Shown: positions 1 through 7,100 of the stretch, piece by piece
Numbering within the stretch: position 1 is the first letter of the stretch
Layout of the letters: every line of letters begins with the position of its first letter
Assembly: GCA_030639665.1 (NCBI GenBank)
Contig: DAOWCC010000064.1
Location: forward strand, 1-11,604
Reading direction: 5' to 3'
Source: Elusimicrobiota bacterium
GTDB lineage: Bacteria > Elusimicrobiota > Elusimicrobia > Elusimicrobiales > UBA9959
DNA: 11,604 nt
The notes under the pieces: model-generated
What the model was told of the DNA's origin: nothing
The model's database searches: none
Seen by the model: only the letters and a program-made list of their open reading frames with translations
Program-made: the position numbers and the translations under genes

Positions 1-21
1 GGAAAAGTAGAATTAAAATAA
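1..21 (+). CDS. rplL: 50S ribosomal protein L7/L12, C-terminal end only (partial)
   Basis: The window opens in frame with GKVELK followed by a TAA stop at 19-21. L7/L12 proteins commonly end in a motif of this kind (an AGA/AGG-KVELK or -EVEVK type tail), and rplL is the usual gene immediately upstream of rpoB, so both the peptide and the position fit. L7/L12 forms the flexible ribosomal stalk that recruits translational GTPases such as the EF-G and EF-Tu encoded further along. Only six residues are visible, so the call rests on the tail motif plus gene order; the rest of the gene lies before the window. Confidence 0.7.
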   Translation, partial: GKVELK

Positions 22-82
22 ATTCGGTCTATCATCTAAAGTCTTACAGGATAAACCAACTTGCCCTACATTAGGCAAAGCC

Positions 83-150
83 GCAAACCAATCGTTTACT
101 TACGAGTCTCGGTGGGAACCCCCCGCCGAGATTGTTTGCTGTATTTTTTT
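83..150 (+). terminator. Probable rplL-rpoB attenuator/intrinsic terminator
   Basis: A nested stem-loop ends in a U-rich tract. The inner helix pairs TCTCGGTGGG (107-116) with CCCGCCGAGA (122-131), ten pairs with one G-U and a 5-nt loop. The outer helix pairs GCAAACCAATC (83-93) with GATTGTTTGC (130-139), ten pairs with one bulged C. The two overlap by two bases at 130-131, so the inner helix loses two pairs when both form. After the outer stem comes a tail ending in seven T (144-150), as in a factor-independent terminator. Lying between rplL and rpoB, it is in the place where E. coli has a partial terminator that sets the ratio of ribosomal stalk protein to polymerase subunits. AAACCAA occurs at 53-59 and again inside the outer stem at 85-91, so a competing pairing is conceivable. 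Partial rather than full termination is inferred. Confidence 0.6.
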
Positions 151-178
151 GACCAAGCTACAAAGATGTCTCTATATA
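149..178 (+). promoter_or_regulatory. Candidate sigma70-type promoter for rpoBC
   Basis: TTGACC (149-154) matches the -35 consensus TTGACA at five of six positions. TATATA (173-178) follows 18 bp later as a possible -10. Initiation would fall roughly 25-30 bases before the rpoB ATG, giving a short leader that still contains the ribosome binding site. The -35 begins in the last two T of the attenuator's U-tract, so this promoter would supply rpoBC independently of read-through from rplL. The -10 is imperfect, and AT-rich spacers produce chance matches, so confidence is moderate. Confidence 0.4.
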
Positions 179-202
179 AGCAACAGCTTTGAAAAATTAC
201 AA

Positions 203-210
203 AGAGGTGG
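203..210 (+). promoter_or_regulatory. rpoB ribosome binding site (fixes the start at 213)
   Basis: AGAGGTGG lies two bases before the ATG at 213, with the GAGG core five bases away. A TTG at 189 is in frame and would add eight residues, but it has no Shine-Dalgarno sequence upstream, and the added residues do not resemble known RpoB N-termini. The ATG at 213 is therefore the preferred start. Confidence 0.8.
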
Positions 211-212
211 CC

Positions 213-3200
213 ATGAAACAACTTAACTTCTCTAAAATTCCGCAAGTGTTGGAAATTCCCGATTTGCTTGAAATGCAAAAACGCTCTTTTGAGTGGTTTC
301 TTCAAGCTGATAAAGATCCTGTAAAAAGGGATTTGCAAGGTTTGCAAGCAGCTTTTGAAGATGTTTTTCCCATCGAATCCTCCGACGGAAATACGGTTCT
401 GGAATTTATCAAATACGAACTTGGCCAGACAAAATATTTGTCTCAGGAAGAAGCCTTGGTCAGAGACGGCACCTATTCAGCTCCCCTTAAAGCTTTTCTG
501 AGATTAAGCGCCAAGCAGCCCAGCGGCAAGCTTAAACAGGTGATGGAGCAAGATGTCACTTTATGCGAACTTCCCCTTATAACCGAAACAGGCTCTTTTA
601 TTTTCAACGGCGCGGAAAGAGTTGTAGTCAGCCAGCTTCATAGATCTCCCGGCATAATTTTTGAGGCGGATGAAGATAAGAAGCAATCCATTACCGGCAA
701 ACCTTTGTTTTTCGCGAGAGTTATTCCTTATAGGGGCGCTTGGGTGGAATTTGAATTTGATTTGGATAATATTTTATGGGTCCGCCTTGATAGAAAGAAA
801 AAGATTTTGGCGACCACTTTCCTTAAAGCCTGCGGTATAGAAACAAATGCTGAGATACTTCAGATGTTCTATCAGTCCATTACCGTTCCCGTTAATGCCG
901 CCAATTCTCAGAATATCATAGGGCATTTTGCCATAGAAGATGTGGTGGATAAAAAAACCGGAGCCGTTGTCTGGAATCTTGAAGACAGAGCCGGAACTCC
1001 CATTGACGATAAAACTTTCAAGTTTTTCGTTGCCAAGGGAATAAAAGACATAAAGCTTATCGCCGGAAATCCGACGGAAGATAATCCGGGGATAATACTT
1101 GATTTTACCGCTAAAAATCAGCCTAAAGATTCCGAGGCCGCAAAGTTTGAAATCTATAAAAAAATGAGAGGCCAGGATTTTATCGTTAAGGAGCATGCCG
1201 AAGCTCATCTTGATAATATATTCTTCAAAAGCCTCAGAAGATATGATTTCAGCGTAGTGGGAAGATATAAAGCGGCCAGAAAACTCGGCCCGCTTTATGA
1301 AGATCTTCATAAGCACAATAAGAAATTCTCCATTCCCAAAGAAAACAAAAGAAATCTTTGTCTGGAAGACATTATTGTCACTATCAAATATCTCATAGCT
1401 CTTAATATCGGTTTAGAGACTAAAGATGAGAAAGGTAAAAATATTTATGCCGTCGATGATATTGACCATCTCGGCAATAGGCGCGTTAGAAGTATCGGCG
1501 AATTGCTTGAAAACCAAGTCAGAGTCGCGCTTGTTCAAATCGCGAGAAATATCCGCGATAGAATGAGTAGATACCAGGATGAAAACCCCACTCCCAGAAC
1601 TCTTATTAATGCCGCTCCTGTTGTGGCCATTATGAGAAAATTCTTCGGCACCAGTCAGCTTTCACAATTTATGGATCAGATTAATCCTCTTACGGAATTG
1701 ACTCATAAAAGAAGATTGTCGGCTTTAGGGCCCGGCGGTTTGAATAGAAAAAGAGCCGGTTTTGAGGTTCGTGATGTTCATTATACTCACTATGGCCGGG
1801 TTTGCCCGATTGAAACTCCTGAAGGCGCGAATATCGGTCTTATTGTTTCATTGGCGGCTTATGCCAAGGTTAATAAATACGGATTAATAATAACCCCTTA
1901 TAGAAAAGTAAATAATAAAAAGGTTTCCAGTGAAGTCGAATATTTGACCGCTAATGAGGAAGATGATATTTTTATCGCTCAAGCCAATACGCCTCTTAAA
2001 GAGTCTAAATTAGCCTCCGATCAGGTTTACGGCAGAATTAAGGATGATTATATATATAGAGACGCGGCTAAAATCCAGAATATGGATGTTTCACCTTTGC
2101 AGGTTATGTCAATTTCAGCCGCTCTTATTCCTTTCTTGGAGCATGATGACGCGAACAGAGCTTTGATGGGTTCAAACATGCAAAGACAGGCTGTTCCTTT
2201 ATTATTGACGGAAGCTCCTTTGGTTGCTACAGGCATGGAGCCTAATGTGGCTCAGGATTCAATGGCTTGTGTTACGGCCAGAACTGCCGGCAAGGTTATT
2301 TACGCCACCGGCGATATGATAGCCATTAAACCGGAAAAATCCAAAGAACCGGATGTTTACCATTTAATAAAGTACAAAAGATCCAACCAGGATACTTGCG
2401 TAAATCAAACTCCTATTGTTAGAAGTGGTGATATTGTTAAGAAAGGCGATGTTATAGCCGATGGACCGGCGACAAGCGGCGGACAGCTTGCCCTCGGCAA
2501 GAATGTTCTTGTGGCTTTCATGAGTTGGGAAGGTTTTAATTATGAGGATGCTATTTTGGTTTCAGAGAGACTCGTGGAAGACGATGTCTTTACTTCAATT
2601 TTCATAGAAGAATTCGAAGTTGAAGCCAGAGACACAAAACTCGGACCTGAAGAAATAACCCGCGATATTCCAAATGTCAGCAGTGAGGCTCTTGAGCATG
2701 TTGACCAGGACGGAATAGTGATTCCTTCAACTATGGTCGGCCCCGGCGATATACTTGTTTGTAAAGTTTCGCCTAAAGGAGAACAGCAATTGTCTCCCGA
2801 AGAGAGGCTTTTGAAAGTGGTTTTTGGAAAAAAAGCGGAAGATGTTACCGATACTTCCCTTAAAGTTCCTCCGGGCGTAAACGGAAAAATTATAGGCACC
2901 AGAGTTTTTGTCAGACGCGAGAAACTTTCCAAGCCTGAGGAAAAGAGAAGAATAGATGAAATTAATGAAGAAATGAGACAACATCTCGGTTCTCTTAAAG
3001 CCTATAAAAAAGAAGTTTCCAAAGACGCCAAGTCAGCCAAAGAGGTTGAAGAATTCTATAAAATGATGGAAACAAAAATTCGCGCCAAATTTGCCAGAGA
3101 AAGAGAGCTTTTAAGGCATACGGGCGAATTAAGCGTAACCGTCAACAGAGTTGTAAAAGTTTATATGGCTCTTAAACGGCGTTTGAAAGTCGGAGATAAA

Positions 3201-3983
3201 TTTTCAGGAAGACACGGTAATAAAGGCGTTATAGCCAGAATTCTTCCTAAAGAAGATATGCCGTATTTGCCCGATGGCACGCCGGTTGATGTCGTGCTTT
3301 CTCCTCTGGGCGTTCCGTCCAGAATGAATGTCGGACAAATACTTGAAACCATACTTGGCTGGGCGGCTCATCATTTGGATACTCAGATGATTTGTCCCGT
3401 GTTTGACGGCGCCACGGAAGCTGAAGTTGTCGAGCAGATACAATTGGCCAAGAAAAAATTAATGAATGAAGGCGTTCCGGAAAGTTATTTGCCGGACGAT
3501 TATTGTAAGATAACCCTTTATGACGGCAGAACGGGAGACGCTTTCCATGAAAAGGTAAACATAGGCTATATGTATATGCTTAAGCTTATCCATCTTGTGG
3601 AAGATAAGATTCACGCCCGTTCCACCGGACCATACAGTCTTATTACGCGTCAGCCCTTGGGCGGAAAGGCTCTTTTCGGCGGACAAAGATTCGGTGAAAT
3701 GGAAGTCTGGGCCATGGAAGGTTATGGAGCGGCTTATGCTTTGCAGGAATTTCTGACCGTTAAATCGGATGATTTTGTCGGAAGGACTAAGATATATGAG
3801 TCCACGATTAAGGGAGAATTTTCTCCCAAACCGGGTATTCCTGAATCATTTAAAGTTCTTGTAAAAGAGCTTCAGGCTTTAAGTTTGGATGTTGACCTTA
3901 TAAATGCCAGTGAGGATGATATTAAGCCCGTAAAGGCAAAAACAAAGGCGAAATCGAAAAAGAAATCCGCGGTCAAAGCGTAA
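213..3983 (+). CDS. rpoB: DNA-directed RNA polymerase subunit beta
   Basis: Beta subunit of the cytoplasmic RNA polymerase (1256 aa from the ATG at 213). It forms one pincer of the enzyme and contributes to the active centre, the rifampicin pocket and the flap. The N-terminus (IPDLLEMQKRSFEWFLQ) is typical of the family. The rifampicin region begins at G479 (E. coli G507) and keeps D488, H498, R501 and S503, the counterparts of E. coli D516, H526, R529 and S531. It differs from E. coli at I490 (N518) and T494 (S522). The HYGRVCPIETPEG block follows. KVGDKFSGRHGNKG at 992-1005 supplies the active-site lysines K996 and K1004 (E. coli K1065, K1073). GGQRFGEMEVWA at 1156-1167 is the conserved C-terminal core. 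The protein ends in an unusual lysine/alanine-rich tail of about 16 residues. It is shorter than E. coli RpoB (1342 aa), consistent with lacking some lineage-specific inserts. The gene follows rplL and precedes rpoC, probably as one transcription unit with extra control in the leader. It is intact. Confidence 0.99.
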   Translation: MKQLNFSKIPQVLEIPDLLEMQKRSFEWFLQADKDPVKRDLQGLQAAFEDVFPIESSDGNTVLEFIKYELGQTKYLSQEEALVRDGTYSAPLKAFLRLSAKQPSGKLKQVMEQDVTLCELPLITETGSFIFNGAERVVVSQLHRSPGIIFEADEDKKQSITGKPLFFARVIPYRGAWVEFEFDLDNILWVRLDRKKKILATTFLKACGIETNAEILQMFYQSITVPVNAANSQNIIGHFAIEDVVDKKTGAVVWNLEDRAGTPIDDKTFKFFVAKGIKDIKLIAGNPTEDNPGIILDFTAKNQPKDSEAAKFEIYKKMRGQDFIVKEHAEAHLDNIFFKSLRRYDFSVVGRYKAARKLGPLYEDLHKHNKKFSIPKENKRNLCLEDIIVTIKYLIALNIGLETKDEKGKNIYAVDDIDHLGNRRVRSIGELLENQVRVALVQIARNIRDRMSRYQDENPTPRTLINAAPVVAIMRKFFGTSQLSQFMDQINPLTELTHKRRLSALGPGGLNRKRAGFEVRDVHYTHYGRVCPIETPEGANIGLIVSLAAYAKVNKYGLIITPYRKVNNKKVSSEVEYLTANEEDDIFIAQANTPLKESKLASDQVYGRIKDDYIYRDAAKIQNMDVSPLQVMSISAALIPFLEHDDANRALMGSNMQRQAVPLLLTEAPLVATGMEPNVAQDSMACVTARTAGKVIYATGDMIAIKPEKSKEPDVYHLIKYKRSNQDTCVNQTPIVRSGDIVKKGDVIADGPATSGGQLALGKNVLVAFMSWEGFNYEDAILVSERLVEDDVFTSIFIEEFEVEARDTKLGPEEITRDIPNVSSEALEHVDQDGIVIPSTMVGPGDILVCKVSPKGEQQLSPEERLLKVVFGKKAEDVTDTSLKVPPGVNGKIIGTRVFVRREKLSKPEEKRRIDEINEEMRQHLGSLKAYKKEVSKDAKSAKEVEEFYKMMETKIRAKFARERELLRHTGELSVTVNRVVKVYMALKRRLKVGDKFSGRHGNKGVIARILPKEDMPYLPDGTPVDVVLSPLGVPSRMNVGQILETILGWAAHHLDTQMICPVFDGATEAEVVEQIQLAKKKLMNEGVPESYLPDDYCKITLYDGRTGDAFHEKVNIGYMYMLKLIHLVEDKIHARSTGPYSLITRQPLGGKALFGGQRFGEMEVWAMEGYGAAYALQEFLTVKSDDFVGRTKIYESTIKGEFSPKPGIPESFKVLVKELQALSLDVDLINASEDDIKPVKAKTKAKSKKKSAVKA

Positions 3984-3984
3984 T

Positions 3985-4005
3985 TCATAATGCTTCGCAT
4001 TATGA
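3985..4005 (+). other. Perfect palindrome just after the rpoB stop codon
   Basis: The arms TCATAATGC (3985-3993) and GCATTATGA (3997-4005) form a perfect 9-bp stem around a TTC loop, one base after the TAA of rpoB. No U-tract follows, so this is not a canonical intrinsic terminator. It could act as an mRNA 3'-end stabiliser or processing site, or be part of a repeat element. Similar stop-proximal palindromes follow rpsG and fusA. Its last base is also the first base of the heptamer array that follows. Confidence 0.8.
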
Positions 4006-4039
4006 GGTTTCAGGTCGCAGGTCACAGGTGGCAGGCGAC
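4005..4039 (+). repeat. Five-unit degenerate 7-bp tandem array, AGGTNNC
   Basis: Five contiguous heptamers start at 4005, 4012, 4019, 4026 and 4033. The first four fit AGGTNNC exactly and the fifth is AGGCGAC. There are no start or stop signals, spacers or long conserved units, so this is neither a coding nor a CRISPR repeat. The same heptamer type recurs downstream of fusA (11442-11469). Function unknown. Confidence 0.75.
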
Positions 4040-4086
4040 TTTAGAAACAGAAAGAAGTTGAATTTTTTGACATTCGTATACTACTT

Positions 4087-4121
4087 GTGACTGGTGACTT
4101 GTGACTTGTGACCAGTAACCC
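4087..4121 (-). repeat. Second heptamer array, inverted relative to the first
   Basis: Five heptamers on the plus strand start at 4087, 4094, 4101, 4108 and 4115, with consensus GTGACTT and the last two diverged (GTGACCA, GTAACCC). The reverse complement reads ARGTCAC, the same family as AGGTCAC in the array at 4005-4039. The two arrays are thus in inverted orientation, separated by 47 bases, and could pair imperfectly in RNA or as a cruciform. The end overlaps the palindrome at 4118-4134. Function unknown. Confidence 0.7.
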
Positions 4122-4134
4122 TCCGTAGGAGGGT
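4118..4134 (+). promoter_or_regulatory. GC-rich hairpin with an SD-like arm in the rpoC leader
   Basis: ACCCTCC (4118-4124) and GGAGGGT (4128-4134) form a perfect 7-bp stem around a GTA loop, 28 bases before the rpoC ATG. One arm contains the Shine-Dalgarno-like GGAGG and the other the matching CCTCC. The likely working ribosome binding site of rpoC is GGGAG at 4149-4153, nine bases before the ATG and outside the hairpin. The 5' arm could in principle pair with that site instead, but this is speculative. Confidence 0.5.
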
Positions 4135-4162
4135 GACTCGATACTGACGGGAGATTGAATAT

Positions 4163-7100
4163 ATGGATAATTTAACACAAGCAAGAAGAGTTTTAGGGTT
4201 TGGAAAAACCAAGAAAAGAAAAGAGATTAATTATACTGATTTCAATGCCATTAAAATCGGCATAGCCAGCCCTGACAAAATAAACAATTGGTCTTATGGT
4301 GAAGTAAAAAAACCCGAGACAATAAATTATCGAACATTAAAGCCCGAAAGAGACGGTCTTTTATGTGAAAGAATATTCGGACCTTCCAAAGATTATGAAT
4401 GCGCCTGCGGTAAATACCGCTGGATTAAATTTAAAGGCATAGTTTGCGACCGTTGCGGAGTTGATATTACCGAGAGCAAAGTAAGAAGAGAGAGAATGGG
4501 TCATATAGATTTGGCCGCTCCTGTCGCCCACATATGGTTTTTGCGCAAGAGTCCGTCGAGAATAGGAATGATTTTAGGCATGAAACCGTCGGATCTTGAA
4601 AAAGTGGTTTATTACGCCTCTTATGTCGTGCTTGAAGAAACCAAGGATTCGGTTACCGGCAGAGTGGAGTTTAAAGTCGGAGATATATTGAAAGAAGCCG
4701 AGCTTAATGAAGCCAGAAAGAAATTTTCCAAAATAAAAGTGGGCATAGGCGCTATTGCCGTAAGAGAACTTTTGGAAAAAATTGATTTGGAAGAAGAGAT
4801 TAAAAAAGTTCATAAAATGATTGAGACGGTTAAGCAGGAATTGGATCGTACTAAACTTATTAAAAGATTAAAAATGTTAAACGGTTTTCTTTCCGGCGGC
4901 AATAGGCCCGAATGGATGATAATGACCATTCTTCCCGTGCTTCCTCCCGATTTAAGACCCTTGGTTGCTCTTGAAGGCGGCAGATTCGCCACATCCGATT
5001 TAAATGACCTCTATAGAAGAATTATTAATAGAAACAATAGGCTTAAACATATTGAGGCTCTTAGAGCTCCTCAGGTCATGATTTACAATGAGAAAAGATT
5101 GCTTCAGGAATCTGTTGACGCTTTAATCGAGAATGGCGCCAGAGGCAAAGTTGTATTGGGCGCCGCCAATAGGCCCTTAAAATCCATTTCGGATATTTTG
5201 AAAGGTAAGCAAGGAAGATTCAGACAGAATCTTTTGGGTAAAAGAGTTGATTATTCCGGACGGTCCGTTATAGTTGTTGGCCCGAGTCTTAAACTTAATC
5301 AATGCGGTCTGCCTAAGGATATGGCGCTTGAACTTTTTAAGCCTTTTGTTTTGGCTGAATTAATAAAGATGGAAAACATTACTCTTAAACTTGCCAAAAG
5401 AAAATTGGAGCATGCCGATGATGAAATTTGGGATATACTTGAAAGAGTTACCAAGCATCATCCCGTAATGCTTAACCGCGCTCCCACACTGCATAGGCTC
5501 GGTATTCAGGCTTTTGAGCCCGTATTGATTGAAGGTTTAGCCATACAATTGCATCCTTTAACCTGCGCGGCTTTCAACGCTGACTTTGACGGCGACCAAA
5601 TGGCTGTCCATGTTCCCATTTCTCAGGAAGCGCAAGTTGAAGCCAAGACGCTTATGATGGCTACAAACAATATTTTGTCTCCCGCGTCAGGCAAGCCGAT
5701 AGCGGCTCCTTCTCATGATATGATTCTGGGTATCAATTATGTAACCAAGATTAAAGTCGGAGAAAAGGGTGAAGGAAGTATTTTTACAGATAGAGAAGAC
5801 GCTATTTCATCTCATCAGCACGGCAAAATAGCTCTTCATGCCAAAATAAAAGTCAGAGGCATAAATAAAATAGGTTCTGGCGGTGAAGATAAAGGCGTAA
5901 AAGCGAAAGATTGGACTGATTATACGACTGTCGGAAGAATAATATTCAATGAAGCTGTTCCTGAACAGGTGCCTTATATAAATAAGGTAATCACAAAGAA
6001 AGATGTTTCCAATCTTGTGGATGATTGTTTTAAAGATCCCAATATTGGTCATCATAAGACCGTTATACTTTTGGATAATCTCATGAAATTGGGGTTCAAT
6101 TACGCGACAAAGTCCGGTTTAAGTATTTCCTTAAACGATATGATTATTCCGTCGGGAAAACCCGAGATAATCAAGATGGCGCAAAAGCAGGTGAAAGAAA
6201 TCGAGAAACAATCCAAAATGGGTGTCATAACCGAGAATGAAAGATATAATAAAATCATAGATATATGGACAAAAGTCGGTGATAAAGTAGCTGACATGAT
6301 GTTCAAGGAAATGGGTAAACAAGGCGAGAGAGTTTTTAAAGAAGGCGAAGCAAGATTTAATTCCGTATTTATGATGGCTGATTCCGGCGCCAGAGGTAAT
6401 CGTCAACAGGTTAAACAGCTTGCCGGCATGAGAGGTTTGATGGCTAAGCCGCAGAAAAAACTTACCGGCGGTCAGGGTGAAATTATCGAAAACCCCATTC
6501 TTTCAAACTTCAGAGAAGGTTTGTCCATTCTTGAATATTTTATATCAACGCATGGTGGTAGAAAAGGTTTATCCGATACGGCGCTTAAAACCGCGGATGC
6601 CGGCTATTTAACCAGAAGATTGATAGATGTGGCTCACAATGTGGTTGTTGTGAATAAGGATTGCGGAACTATCAATGGTGTTGAATTGAGAGCTCTTAAA
6701 GCAGGCGAAGAAATTATGGAAAGCCTGAAAGACAGAATAACAGGAAGAGTTTTAGTCCAGCCCGTAAAATTTCCCGCTACTAAAGACGAAAAAGCCAAAA
6801 CTTTTAAAGTCGGTGAAATGGTTAGCCCCGAAATGGCTGATGAAATTGAAGCGGCTGAAATTGAATCGGTTCATGTCAGATCTCTTTTAACTTGTGAGGC
6901 TGAAAACGGCGTTTGCGCGCAATGCTACGGCATGGATTTAGCTTCCGGCCGGATGGTTGAACAGGGCGAAGCCGTCGGCATAATAGCCGCGCAGTCAATC
7001 GGCGAACCCGGCACCCAGCTTACTTTGAGAACCTTCCACATCGGTGGTACTGCGTCCAGAGTTCTTTCTCAGTCGGATATAAGAGTGAAGGTTGAGGGAA

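Noticed and set aside
189..212. TTG at 189 as the rpoB start, adding eight residues
   Set aside because: There is no Shine-Dalgarno sequence before it, while the ATG at 213 has AGAGGTGG directly upstream and gives a family-typical N-terminus.
774..1316. Long minus-strand open frames opposite rpoB, rpoC, rpsG and fusA
   Set aside because: They are antisense shadows of strongly conserved genes, with low-complexity F/S/I-rich translations and no initiation signals.
4063..4068. Run of six T in the rpoB-rpoC spacer as a terminator tail
   Set aside because: No hairpin lies immediately before it; the nearest palindrome ends about 57 bases upstream.
4063..4082. TTGACA (4067-4072) with TATACT (4077-4082) as a promoter for rpoC
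   Set aside because: The two boxes are only four bases apart. No -10 lies 16-18 bases after TTGACA and no -35 lies at the right distance before TATACT.
4005..4121. Heptamer arrays as a CRISPR or phase-variation coding repeat
   Set aside because: The units are 7 bp, contiguous and degenerate, with no spacers, and they lie outside any reading frame.
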